Of a DNA stretch of 64,000 nt, positions 24,449 to 32,822 are shown piece by piece; the first letter of the stretch is position 1; each line of letters begins with the position of its first letter. Both the position numbers and the translations under genes were made by a program. The DNA comes from JAGWBJ01 sp964291465 (GTDB lineage Bacteria; Chloroflexota; Dehalococcoidia; Lucifugimonadales; JAGWBF01). Under the pieces are notes generated by a model. That model was not told the DNA's origin and did no database searches. It saw only the letters and a program-made list of their open reading frames with translations. The DNA lies in the NCBI GenBank assembly GCA_964291465.2, contig OZ219931.1, forward strand, positions 1-64,000, read 5' to 3'.

Positions 24449-25459
24449 CTATCCCAGGCTGGTGCGGTTGTTGGCCTGGGTCAGGACCTGCGGGTTGACG
24501 GTGTTGTCGGGCATGCGTCCCGTCAGGACCCGGGCCACCTCCTGGGTGGCCCGTACCTGGAGCTCCCTCACCGACTCCCGTGAGAAGAACGCCACGTGGG
24601 GCGTGATGATGACGTTGTCCAGGCCCAGCAAGGGGTGGTCCGGGGGAGGGGGGACCTCCACTAGCAGGTCCAGGCCGGCGCCGGCTATACGATTCTCCTT
24701 CAGGGCCTCGTAGAGGGCATCCTCGTCGATCAGGGCCCCTCGGGCCACGTTGATGAGGAACGCCGACGGCTTCATCCTGTCCAGGGCGTCCTTGCCGATG
24801 AGGTTTCGGGTCTCGGGGGTCAGGGGAGTGTGGACGGATACGAAGTCCGACTCCTCCAGCAGCGTATTCATGTCCGCCAGGCGTACACCGGCGGCCGCCG
24901 CGTCCTCCACGGAGACGAAGGGGTCCGCCGCCACCACCTCCATGCCGAAGGCGCCCGCCTTGCGGGACAGGGCCCTCCCTATCCTGCCCAGGCCTATGAT
25001 GCCTATCGTCCTTCCCCTGAGCCGGTGGATGGGCATGGTCAGCTCCACGTGCCAGCGGCCCGCCTTCACCGACGAGTCGAACAGGTTGATGCGGCGGTTC
25101 CAGGCCAGCAGCAGCGCCAGGGCGTGGTCCGAGACCTCGTCCACGCAGTAGTCGGGCACCCACGTGACCATTATGCCCAGGCGGGTCGCCGTGTCCACGG
25201 CGATGTTGTCGACCCCGACCCCGTAGCGGCCAATGACCACGCAGCGTTTGGCGGCCTCCACGACCCTGGGTGTTACCTGGGCGAAGCAGGTGAGGATGCC
25301 GTCCACGTCCTCGGCCAGGGCGGCCAGGGTCTCCTCCCTGCCGTCGGGGGCCACCACCAGCTCTCCCCCTATGGCGGCCAGCACCTCCCGCTCGGGGTCT
25401 ACGGAGGGCCATACGTAGTCGGTGACGAGGACTCGGAATCCGTTGCCTGCTGCGGCCAT
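24449..25459 (-). CDS. D-isomer specific 2-hydroxyacid dehydrogenase
   Basis: NAD(P)-dependent dehydrogenase of 336 residues in the SerA/GyaR/VanH family. It has CVVIGRYGVGVDNI, the dinucleotide-binding GIIGLGRIGRALSRKAGAFGM with an acidic residue downstream (AADPF), the catalytic Arg in NVARGALIDEDAL and His in ITPHVAFFS. The usual GLDVFEQEP Glu region reads GLDLLVEVPPPP. The ATG at 25459 follows AAGGAGAAGG; a longer start at 25492 adds a non-conserved tail. Without an ACT domain it is not a typical phosphoglycerate dehydrogenase; a glyoxylate, hydroxypyruvate or other 2-oxoacid substrate is possible. It is divergent from lpd. Confidence 0.9.
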   Translation of the reverse strand: MAAAGNGFRVLVTDYVWPSVDPEREVLAAIGGELVVAPDGREETLAALAEDVDGILTCFAQVTPRVVEAAKRCVVIGRYGVGVDNIAVDTATRLGIMVTWVPDYCVDEVSDHALALLLAWNRRINLFDSSVKAGRWHVELTMPIHRLRGRTIGIIGLGRIGRALSRKAGAFGMEVVAADPFVSVEDAAAAGVRLADMNTLLEESDFVSVHTPLTPETRNLIGKDALDRMKPSAFLINVARGALIDEDALYEALKENRIAGAGLDLLVEVPPPPDHPLLGLDNVIITPHVAFFSRESVRELQVRATQEVARVLTGRMPDNTVNPQVLTQANNRTSLG

Positions 25460-25540
25460 CGCCTTCTCCTTTGGGGCCGGTGGCACCTGCAACGCTCCCC
25501 CGGCTGCGAGGTGGCACCATTATAGTCCCGCCCGTCTAGC

Positions 25541-25569
25541 TTGAACAGCCTGACGGCCAGCGTTATAAT
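25541..25569 (+). promoter_or_regulatory. Sigma-70-type promoter for lpd
   Basis: TTGAAC (25541-25546) and a perfect TATAAT (25564-25569) are separated by 17 bases. Transcription would start near 25576, giving a leader of about 140 bases that contains a 16-base tandem array. Confidence 0.75.
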
Positions 25570-25639
25570 GTGTCACTCAACGGGAGCCGGTTGGGGGGAG
25601 TGGGCGAGACCGCCGGCGCAGTGCACCATGGTTCCAAAC

Positions 25640-25703
25640 GGTCCAGCGTTCCAGGGGCCCAGCGTACTGACGGCCCAGCGTGATAACGGCCCAGTGTAAA
25701 AAC
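25640..25703 (+). repeat. 16-bp x 4 tandem repeat in the lpd leader
   Basis: Four 16-base units run without gaps (25640-25655, 25656-25671, 25672-25687, 25688-25703). Each begins GG(C/T)CCAG(C/T)GT and the last six bases vary. The array ends one base before the GGAAGG ribosome site of lpd, so it forms the distal part of the 5' leader. Confidence 0.88.
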
Positions 25704-25714
25704 GGAAGGTGGGG

Positions 25715-27100
25715 ATGGCCGAAGAGTATGACGTAGCCGTCATAGGGGCGGGGCCCGGCGGCTACGTTGCGGCCATCAGGGCAGCCCAGCTTGGGCTGCG
25801 CGCCGCCGTCGTCGAGCGGGAGGAGCTGGGGGGCGTCTGCCTGAACTGGGGATGCATCCCCAGCAAGGCCCTGCTCAGGAATGCCGAGGTCCTCTCCCTC
25901 CTCCACCGGGCAGGTGAGTTCGGATTCGAGTTCGACAACCTGCGGGTGGACTACTCCAAAGCGGTGGACCGCAGCCGGTCGGTGGTGGACCGCAACACCA
26001 AGGGGATCGCCTACCTGCTCCGCAAGAACAAGGTGGACCACATCAGGGGCGAGGCCTCCCTTAGAGACGGTCAGACCATCGAACTCTCCCCCGACGGCAG
26101 GGTCCTCAAGGCGAAGAACGTCGTCCTGGCGACCGGGGCCCGGCCCCGGACCATTCCCTCCCTTCCCATCGACGGCGAGGTGGTGATGACCAGCCGCCAT
26201 GCTCTGGCCCTGCGGCAGCTCCCGGAATCGGTCGTGATCGTCGGCGGGGGGGCCATCGGGATGGAGTTCGCGTACCTGTACAACGCCTATGGCGTGAAGG
26301 TTACCGTGGTGGAGGTGCTGCCCAGGATCGTTCCCAACGAGGACGAGGAGATCAGCAGGGCGCTGGAGCGGGCCCTGTCGCGAGAGGGGGTCACCTTCAA
26401 CACCGGGTCCAGGGTCACCCAGCTCACCCACGCCAACGGGGGAGTACGCCTTTCCCTGGAGTCCGATGGAGGGGCCGCAGAGATCGACTGCGACAAGGTC
26501 CTGGTGGCCATCGGCGTCCAGCCCAACGTGGAGGACATGGGCCTGGAGCGGCTGGGCGTCGCCATGGACCGGGGCACGGTGCAGGTCGACGACGGAATGG
26601 CCACCAACGTGCCGGGCATCTACGCCATAGGGGACGTCACCGGCAAGCTGCCGCTGGCCCACGTGGCCTCGGCCCAGGGAGTCGCCGCCGCGGAGACCAT
26701 CGCCGGCGTCGAGACCCAACCCCTGGACTACGTGAACATGCCCCGGGCCACCTACTGTGTTCCCCAGGTGGCCAGCTTCGGGCTCACGGAGCAGCAGGCC
26801 CGGGACCAGGGCTACGGCGTGAAGGTGGGCAAGTTCCATTTCAAGGCCAGCGGAAAGGCAGCCGCCATCGGAGAGACCGCCGGGCTGGTCAAGCTGGTGG
26901 TGGAGGAGAAGTACGGCGAGGTCCTGGGAGCGCACATGGTGGGGCCCGAGGTGACCGAGATGCTGGCCGGGCTCTCCATCGCCCGCCTCCTCGAGGGGAC
27001 CACCCTGGAGCTGGGGTGGATGGTCTACTCCCATCCCACCCTCTCCGAAGCTGTGAAGGAGGCGGCGCTGGCTGCCGAGGGAAGGGCGGTACACAACTGA
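25715..27100 (+). CDS. lpdA: Dihydrolipoamide dehydrogenase (E3)
   Basis: FAD-dependent disulfide oxidoreductase of 461 residues that reoxidises dihydrolipoyl groups with NAD. The N-terminal FAD site VIGAGPGGYVAAIRAAQLG, the redox disulfide GGVCLNWGCIPSKALL, the NAD site VIVGGGAIGMEFAYLYNAYG, the second FAD motif GIYAIGDVTGKLPLAHVA and the catalytic C-terminal SHPTLSEAVKEAAL with His are all present. The ATG at 25715 follows GGAAGG. The next genes encode KorA, KorB and an E2 acyltransferase, so E3 and E2 of a 2-oxoacid dehydrogenase complex flank a ferredoxin-type oxidoreductase. It could also serve glycine cleavage, since glyA lies elsewhere in the window. Confidence 0.95.
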   Translation: MAEEYDVAVIGAGPGGYVAAIRAAQLGLRAAVVEREELGGVCLNWGCIPSKALLRNAEVLSLLHRAGEFGFEFDNLRVDYSKAVDRSRSVVDRNTKGIAYLLRKNKVDHIRGEASLRDGQTIELSPDGRVLKAKNVVLATGARPRTIPSLPIDGEVVMTSRHALALRQLPESVVIVGGGAIGMEFAYLYNAYGVKVTVVEVLPRIVPNEDEEISRALERALSREGVTFNTGSRVTQLTHANGGVRLSLESDGGAAEIDCDKVLVAIGVQPNVEDMGLERLGVAMDRGTVQVDDGMATNVPGIYAIGDVTGKLPLAHVASAQGVAAAETIAGVETQPLDYVNMPRATYCVPQVASFGLTEQQARDQGYGVKVGKFHFKASGKAAAIGETAGLVKLVVEEKYGEVLGAHMVGPEVTEMLAGLSIARLLEGTTLELGWMVYSHPTLSEAVKEAALAAEGRAVHN

Positions 27101-27211
27101 CGGGACGGCCCATCTGTAGTTTCTCGTCACTATCCTGTACAATAACGGGAGCCGGCGGCCCCGGGGCCGAAGGGGCGTCGACCCGATCGACCTCTGAGGA
27201 GGGGTGGGCAC

Positions 27212-28990
27212 ATGGGCTCTAGAAACTACGACTTCGCGATGGGCATCGGCGGGGAGGCCGGACAGGGCATCGCCACTCCCGGCGACATCCTGGCCCGGAT
27301 ATTCGTCCGCCGCGGCCTTCATCTCAACACCTACAACGCCTACCAGTCTATCATCCGGGGCGGGCATATCTTCCTGGTGGTGCGTGTCTCCGACGAGGAG
27401 CTGTACAGCCATGGGGACTCCATGGACCTGCTGCTGTGCCTGAACCAGGACACGATGGACCGCCACCTGGGCCTGATGGGCCGGGGAAGCCGTGTCGTGT
27501 ACAACGGCGACAACATAAAGGCGGGCGACGCCCAGGAGGGCGCTCACCTGTGCCCGCTGCCCGTGGGCGAGCTGACCAACAGCCGCAACCGCCTGATGCA
27601 GAACACCGTGGCCGTGGGGTCCATAATATCCCTCATGGGGCTGGACTTCAGCGTCCTGGAGGACAGCCTGAGGCTGCGGTTCGCACGCCAGGGCGAGTCG
27701 GTGGTGGAGGAGAACGTCCGGGTGGCCCGGGCCGGGTACGACTACGCCGAGTCCAACTTCGAGCCCTTCCCCATGGCCGCGCCCATGGGCTCAACGCCCC
27801 AGGCGGTCTGGTCGGGCAACGACGCGCTGGCCATGGGTGGGGCGGCAGCCGGAGTGAAGTTCTACGCGGCGTACCCGATGAGCCCCTCCACCGGAGTGCT
27901 CCACTGGATGGCCCAGAACGCCCGCAACCTGGGCATCATGGTCCGGCAGGTGGAGGACGAGATCGGCGTCGCCAACATGACCATCGGCGCCGCCCACACG
28001 GGCGTCCGGGCCATGTGCGCCACCTCCGGGGGCGGGTTCGCCCTGATGACCGAGGCCGTGGGCAGCGCCGCCATGATGGAGATCCCCGTGGTGTTCATCG
28101 ACGTGCAGCGGGCCGGCCCCTCCACCGGGGTGCCCACCAAGACGGAGCAGGGAGACCTGTGGCAGACCCTGGGCGCCAGCCAGGGGGACTTCGAGCGGTT
28201 CATCGTCGCTCCCAAGGACGCCCTGGACGCCTTCAACACCATCCCGGAGCTCTTCAACCTGGTGGACAAGGCCCAGTGCCCGGGGATAGTCATATCCGAC
28301 CTGCTGATCTCCGAGGGCAGGTTCAGCTTCGACCCGGCGGACGTGGACATGCAGCCGAAGATCGACCGGGGAGACATCATCATGGAGCCCTCGGACACCG
28401 ACGGCTACAAGCGCTACGCCGACACCGAGAGTGGTATCTCCCCCCGCGCGTTGCCGGGGTTGGAGGGGTACGTGCACGTGGTCGCCACCGACGAGCACGA
28501 CGAGGACTCGGTGCTCATCAGCGACGAGTTCACCAATCCCCACAAGCGGCGCAAGATGGTGGAGAAGAGGGCCCGGAAGTTCCAGGGGATCGTCAAGGAG
28601 GTCGCGCCGCCCGCCATCGAGGGCCCGGCGGACGCCGACGTGACCCTCATAGGCTGGGGCTCCTCCTACGGCGTGATCAAGGAGGCCATAGACCAGCTGG
28701 CCGACAAGGGGGTCACCGCCAACCAGCTACCGATAAAGTGGATAGTCCCGTTCAACGGCGAGGCCGTCGTCGACATCGTGTCCAAGTGCAAGCGGACCAT
28801 CGTCGTGGAGAACAACTACTCCGGCCAGTTCTTCAGGTACATGCGCAGCGAGACCGGCCTGAACGTGGACGGACACATCCGAAAGTACGACGGCGAGCCC
28901 TTCATGCCCCACCACATCGTGGACGGAGTGTTGGAGCTGATGGCGGGCAAGACCACGTGCTACGTGCCCTATCAGGAAGTCATGGTATAG
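27212..28990 (+). CDS. korA: 2-oxoacid:ferredoxin oxidoreductase, fused gamma-alpha subunit
   Basis: A 592-residue KorA-type subunit. Residues 1-190 are the gamma domain (MGIGGEAGQGIATPGDILARIF, SIIRGGHIF) and residues about 200-590 the pyrimidine-binding alpha domain (GNDALAMGGAAAGVKFYAAYPMSPSTG, VEDEIGVANMTIGAAHTGVR, ATSGGGFALMTEAVG). The ATG at 27212 follows GAGGAGGGG. With KorB it would oxidise a 2-oxoacid with CoA to acyl-CoA and CO2 using low-potential ferredoxin, or run in reverse. The fused gamma-alpha arrangement is common for 2-oxoglutarate and branched-chain types; the substrate is not certain. A TACAAT box at 27138-27143 is a weak promoter candidate. Confidence 0.93.
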   Translation: MGSRNYDFAMGIGGEAGQGIATPGDILARIFVRRGLHLNTYNAYQSIIRGGHIFLVVRVSDEELYSHGDSMDLLLCLNQDTMDRHLGLMGRGSRVVYNGDNIKAGDAQEGAHLCPLPVGELTNSRNRLMQNTVAVGSIISLMGLDFSVLEDSLRLRFARQGESVVEENVRVARAGYDYAESNFEPFPMAAPMGSTPQAVWSGNDALAMGGAAAGVKFYAAYPMSPSTGVLHWMAQNARNLGIMVRQVEDEIGVANMTIGAAHTGVRAMCATSGGGFALMTEAVGSAAMMEIPVVFIDVQRAGPSTGVPTKTEQGDLWQTLGASQGDFERFIVAPKDALDAFNTIPELFNLVDKAQCPGIVISDLLISEGRFSFDPADVDMQPKIDRGDIIMEPSDTDGYKRYADTESGISPRALPGLEGYVHVVATDEHDEDSVLISDEFTNPHKRRKMVEKRARKFQGIVKEVAPPAIEGPADADVTLIGWGSSYGVIKEAIDQLADKGVTANQLPIKWIVPFNGEAVVDIVSKCKRTIVVENNYSGQFFRYMRSETGLNVDGHIRKYDGEPFMPHHIVDGVLELMAGKTTCYVPYQEVMV

Positions 28991-29003
28991 GAGAGGTGAC
29001 AGG

Positions 29004-29909
29004 ATGGCAGCTACAGTCGGCGTGGCCGAAGGCGAACCCGTTGTACAGCTAACCGCCAAGGACTTCAAGGGGCCGGTCGATCCCGACTGGTGCCCCGGGT
29101 GCGGCGATTTTGGGGTCCTGAACAGCCTGCAAAGGGCGTGCGCATCCCTGGGGTTGAGGCCCCATGAGATACTCACCGTCAGCGGCATCGGGTGCTCGTC
29201 CAACCTGCCCGGATACTTCAACGGAAACGGCATGCACACCCTCCACGGCCGCGCCCTGGCCGTGGCCACCGGCGCCAAGATGGCCAACCACGAGCTGACG
29301 GTCATCGCCACCGGCGGCGACGGGGACGGCTACGGCATCGGCGGCAACCACTTCGTGCACACCGCCCGCCGCAACGTGGACCTGACGTACGTCGTCATGA
29401 ACAACCAGATCTACGGGCTGACCACCGGCCAGCTCTCCCCCACCAGCAGCATAGGCATGCGCACCAAGAGCTCCCCCTTCGGCAGTGTGGAGATGCCGGT
29501 GAACCCCATCACGTCGGCCATAATGAACGGCGCGACGTACGTTGCCAGGGGCTACTCCGGAGATATCCGGCACCTGACCCAGCTCATCATAGACGGCATA
29601 CAGCACGAGGGGTTCGCCCTGGTGGACGTGTTCAGCCCCTGCGTCACTTTCAACCACGACAACGGGCACAGCTTCTTCAAGGATCGGGTTGCCAAGCTGG
29701 AGGACGAGGAGCACGACCCCACCGACTGGAAGCTGGCCTGCGAGAAGGCCATGGCCTGGGGAGACAAGATCTACACGGGCCTGTTCTTCAAGGAGGAGAT
29801 ACCCACGCTGGGCAAGAGGGAGCCGGTGCTGGAGGAGGGCCCCCTGGCGTTCAAGTCCCTCGGCCTGTCCAAGGAGCAGGGGGAGAAGATCATTCAGCGG
29901 ATGCTCTAG
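29004..29909 (+). CDS. korB: 2-oxoacid:ferredoxin oxidoreductase, beta subunit
   Basis: The 301-residue TPP-binding partner of KorA. DWCPGCGDFGVLNSLQRA (residues 28-45) and the downstream GIGCSSNLPGYF supply Cys typical of the [4Fe-4S] site; TGGDGDGYGIGGNHFVH is the TPP/Mg motif, and VVMNNQIYGLTTGQLSPT is the conserved family stretch. Only 13 bases separate it from korA, with GAGAGG before the ATG, so the subunits are translated from one mRNA. A perfect 12-bp terminator stem follows 32 bases after the stop. The C-terminal extension of about 60 residues (WKLACEKAMAWGDKIYTGLF) is usual for KorB. Confidence 0.94.
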   Translation: MAATVGVAEGEPVVQLTAKDFKGPVDPDWCPGCGDFGVLNSLQRACASLGLRPHEILTVSGIGCSSNLPGYFNGNGMHTLHGRALAVATGAKMANHELTVIATGGDGDGYGIGGNHFVHTARRNVDLTYVVMNNQIYGLTTGQLSPTSSIGMRTKSSPFGSVEMPVNPITSAIMNGATYVARGYSGDIRHLTQLIIDGIQHEGFALVDVFSPCVTFNHDNGHSFFKDRVAKLEDEEHDPTDWKLACEKAMAWGDKIYTGLFFKEEIPTLGKREPVLEEGPLAFKSLGLSKEQGEKIIQRML

Positions 29910-29941
29910 CCCCTGCCAGTACTGGGAAAGACCCGGACTGC

Positions 29942-29979
29942 CCGAGCCGCCGGCAAGATGCCCGGCGGCTCGGTTTGTG
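29942..29979 (+). terminator. Rho-independent terminator after korB
   Basis: CCGAGCCGCCGG (29942-29953) pairs perfectly with CCGGCGGCTCGG (29962-29973) around an eight-base loop and is followed by TTTGTG. It separates korAB from the E2 gene, which has its own promoter. Confidence 0.85.
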
Positions 29980-30008
29980 AGGGGACGGCGGATGCCGTAG
30001 GGCGGGGC

Positions 30009-30037
30009 TTCAACCGGGGCCGCCCTTGGTGTAGAAT
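30009..30037 (+). promoter_or_regulatory. Promoter for the E2 gene
   Basis: TTCAAC (30009-30014) and TAGAAT (30032-30037) lie 17 bases apart, immediately after the korB terminator and about 55 bases before the E2 start. The -10 box matches at five of six positions; the -35 box is weaker. Confidence 0.5.
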
Positions 30038-30092
30038 TGCCCGTGACGCGGGCGGTCCGCCGTTCACCCCACGCCCGAGTCAGGAGGCGACC

Positions 30093-31298
30093 TTGGCGAC
30101 CCAGATCGTGATGCCGCGGATGAACTACGACATGAGGGAAGGCACCGTGGTCCGCTGGCACAAGGCCGAGGGGGACGTGGTGTCCCGGGGGGACGTCATC
30201 GCCGAGATCGAGACCGACAAGGCCACCGTGGAGATGGAGTCCTTCTGGGACGGCGTCCTGGGGAGGATAGTGGTCGAGGAGGGGCGCGCCGTTCCGGTGG
30301 GAGAGGTGCTCGCGGTGATAACCGAGCCCGGAGAGACGGTCCCGCCGGTGGAGGCGTTGCAGTCCCCACAGCCTTCTTCCCCCTCCCAGGGAAGCGAGGA
30401 GCCCGCCGGCGCCCGTGAGTCCGGGCCGGGACCGGAAGCGGCCGCCGCTCCGCCTTCGGGTGTCAGGGCCAGCCCCATAGCCCGCCGCCTGGCCCGGGAG
30501 AGAGAGATCGACCTGGCGGCGGTCACGGGCACCGGGCCCGGTGGACGCGTCACCGAGGCCGACGTACTGGCCCACGAAGAAGGGCAGCGGGCCCCCGACA
30601 CCGCTGCCGCCGGAGGCAGAATAGACCTGTCGCGGATGCGACAGGCCATCGCCGGAGTCACCTCCCGGAGCAAGCGGGAGACGCCCCATTTCTACGTTAC
30701 CTCCGAGATAGACATGGACAGGGCGGTGGACCTGCGGGCCCAGCTCAACGATGCCCTTGGCGATGGACAGGGGCCCCGGGTGAGCGTCAACGACCTGATC
30801 GTCAAGGCCGCAGCCATGAGCCTGGAGAGGTTCCCCAAGTTCAACGCGTCCTTCGAAGGCGACCACCTGAAGCTCCACGGTGACATCAACGTTGCCATAG
30901 CCGTCGCGCTGGAGGAGGGCCTGATCCTGCCGGCCATCGCCGGGTGTCAGAAGAAGTCGCTGCGGGAGATCGCGGCGGCCAGCGCCGACCTGGTGCAGCG
31001 CGCCCACGGCGGCACCCTGCGGGCGGAGGAGTACGCGGGCGGCACCTTCGCCGTCAGCAACCTGGGAATGTTCGACGTGGACAGCTTCGCTGCCATCATC
31101 TATCCCCCCAACGCCGCCGTCCTGGCCGTCGGCAGGGTCGCGGAGCGGCCTGTGGCGCGCAACGGCAACGTGGTCGTGGGACACGTGATGAAGGCCACCC
31201 TATCCGTGGACCACCGGGTGGCCGACGGCGCCGAGGGGGCCAGGTTCCTGATGGACGTCAAGGCCCACTTGGAGAACCCGGTGAGCTTGCTGCTCTAG
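30093..31298 (+). CDS. 2-oxoacid dehydrogenase acyltransferase (E2), dihydrolipoamide-dependent
   Basis: A 401-residue E2 core subunit. The lipoyl domain (1-75) has the lipoylation site EIETDKATVEMES (Lys near 43); a Pro/Ala linker follows; the peripheral-subunit-binding domain is RASPIARRLAREREIDLAAV to GRVTEADVL near 130-165; the catalytic domain ends with the active-site SVDHRVADGAEGARFL (His near 373). The TTG start at 30093 is five bases after AGGAGG. It would transfer acyl groups from lipoate to CoA. No E1 decarboxylase gene is found here; lpd lies upstream beyond korAB. Which 2-oxoacid is used cannot be told. Confidence 0.93.
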   Translation: MATQIVMPRMNYDMREGTVVRWHKAEGDVVSRGDVIAEIETDKATVEMESFWDGVLGRIVVEEGRAVPVGEVLAVITEPGETVPPVEALQSPQPSSPSQGSEEPAGARESGPGPEAAAAPPSGVRASPIARRLAREREIDLAAVTGTGPGGRVTEADVLAHEEGQRAPDTAAAGGRIDLSRMRQAIAGVTSRSKRETPHFYVTSEIDMDRAVDLRAQLNDALGDGQGPRVSVNDLIVKAAAMSLERFPKFNASFEGDHLKLHGDINVAIAVALEEGLILPAIAGCQKKSLREIAAASADLVQRAHGGTLRAEEYAGGTFAVSNLGMFDVDSFAAIIYPPNAAVLAVGRVAERPVARNGNVVVGHVMKATLSVDHRVADGAEGARFLMDVKAHLENPVSLLL

Positions 31299-31306
31299 GC
31301 ATCTGG

Positions 31307-32755
31307 ATGTCATCCTCACAGACCGTGTCCACAGGCGAAGAGACGGCCCACCCCCGCCGCGTATACCCCCTTAGCCCCAGGGACCTGACCGAGGAGCAGA
31401 TCGCCGTGGTGTTCGCGATGACCTCGCGGCGGCCCGAGCCCTTTTGCGAGATATCCCAGCAGGTCAGCCGGGAGACGGCGGCCAGCTTTCACGAGCGGTG
31501 GGTGCTGGGGTACGGCCACGCCTCGGTGGCCGAGCACGCCGTCCTGCACATGGCCGTGGAGAACGTCTCCCGCCTGGCCTGCGACACCCTGGAGGACAAC
31601 CGTCTGGGCTCCTACACGGAGAAGTCCTCCCGCTACCAGCTCCTGGGCCCGGGTTACTACTACGTCCCCGCCGAGCTGGACCCTCATCCGGAGCTTCGGG
31701 CGCTTTACATAAGCACCTGCGACCATCTGTCCGGGGCCTATGCGCGGGCGGTGGAGGGCGCCACGTCCCATCTGAAGAGCCGGGTGCCCCAGCGCGACGG
31801 GGAGAGGGACTCGGCATACGCCCTGCGGATCAGGCGGCAGGCCATCGATAGCTGCCGTTTCCTCCTTCCGGCCTCCACGTTGACCAACGTGGGAGTCACC
31901 ATGAACGCGCGGCTGATGGAGCACGCCATCACCAAGCTCCTGTCGTCGGAGCTGGCGGAGGAGCGCAGCCTGGGCGACGACCTGAAGGACAAGGGGAGGG
32001 AGATCACTCCGACCCTCATCAAGTACGCCGAGACCAACCGGTACCTGGCGTCCTCCCGGGACTGGCAGGTACGGTCGTCACCCGGGGGAGAGGCGACGGA
32101 CGAACGTCGCCCCGAGGCCGTGCTGGTACACTACGACGCCCGGGCCGAGCAGAAGGTGGCTTCGGCGCTCCTGTACAGGTTCGCCGGGCTGCCCTATCAC
32201 CGGGTGTGGAGCATGGTCGAGGAGATGGACCGCGAGGGTCGGGAGCAGGCCATAGACGGCTGCCTGGAGGGGTTGGGCGACCACGACGCACCCCTCCGGG
32301 AGCTGGAGATGGTGGACTACACCTTCGAGTTCGTCATGGACTACGGCGCGTACAGGGAGTTCAAGCGCCACCGGATGCAGACCTACGTCGCCCAGCCGCT
32401 GACCGTCGCCAACGGGTACCTGACCCCCGACCTGGTGCGGGACGCCGGTATCGAGGAGCTGTTCGACGAGGCGATGGGGCTCGTGGACCAGGCTTTCCGC
32501 AGGCTGTCGGAGGTCTCGCCCTCCCTGGCGCAGTACGTCGTCACCCACGCCCATCGGCGACGGTTCCTGGCCCGGATGAACCTGCGGGAGTGCTACCACC
32601 TCTTCAAGCTGCGCACCCAGCCCCAGGCCCACTTCTCCATACGCGGGCCCGTGGAGGCCGCCATGCGCCAGGCGGTGGAGACCCACCCGGCCCTCTTCAA
32701 GCACCTACGCCTGCGCAAGTTCCCCGACTGGTGGGGAAACCTGTACGGCTCCTGA
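31307..32755 (+). CDS. Double-domain ThyX-like (FAD-dependent thymidylate synthase-related) protein
   Basis: A 482-residue protein with two tandem ThyX-type domains. The N-terminal half has WVLGYGHASVAEHAV and a motif SYTEKSSRY near residue 102, which recalls the second half of the ThyX signature. The C-terminal half has FKRHRMQTYVAQP (RHR near residue 354), which recalls the first half, and another HAHRRRFLARMNLRE segment. Neither domain keeps the full RHRxxSxxxxSxR motif. Canonical ThyX is about 220 residues and tetrameric, so this looks like a fused and diverged form. dTMP synthesis is possible but not assured. The ATG at 31307 is eight bases after the E2 stop. Confidence 0.82.
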   Translation: MSSSQTVSTGEETAHPRRVYPLSPRDLTEEQIAVVFAMTSRRPEPFCEISQQVSRETAASFHERWVLGYGHASVAEHAVLHMAVENVSRLACDTLEDNRLGSYTEKSSRYQLLGPGYYYVPAELDPHPELRALYISTCDHLSGAYARAVEGATSHLKSRVPQRDGERDSAYALRIRRQAIDSCRFLLPASTLTNVGVTMNARLMEHAITKLLSSELAEERSLGDDLKDKGREITPTLIKYAETNRYLASSRDWQVRSSPGGEATDERRPEAVLVHYDARAEQKVASALLYRFAGLPYHRVWSMVEEMDREGREQAIDGCLEGLGDHDAPLRELEMVDYTFEFVMDYGAYREFKRHRMQTYVAQPLTVANGYLTPDLVRDAGIEELFDEAMGLVDQAFRRLSEVSPSLAQYVVTHAHRRRFLARMNLRECYHLFKLRTQPQAHFSIRGPVEAAMRQAVETHPALFKHLRLRKFPDWWGNLYGS

Positions 32756-32777
32756 CATGGCATTTCGAGCTGCCCCA

Positions 32778-32822
32778 CCCTGTCATTCCGAGCCGTAGGC
32801 GAGGAACCCTAGGGGCCGCTAG
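32778..32822. repeat. REP-like fragment at the convergent gene ends
   Basis: TGTCATTCCGAGCCGTAGG and the following GAGGAACCCTAGG resemble the widespread class of intergenic palindromic repeats that begin with TGTCATTCCGAG. It lies between the ThyX-like stop and the end of the flavin oxidoreductase gene, whose last codons it overlaps. Confidence 0.4.
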
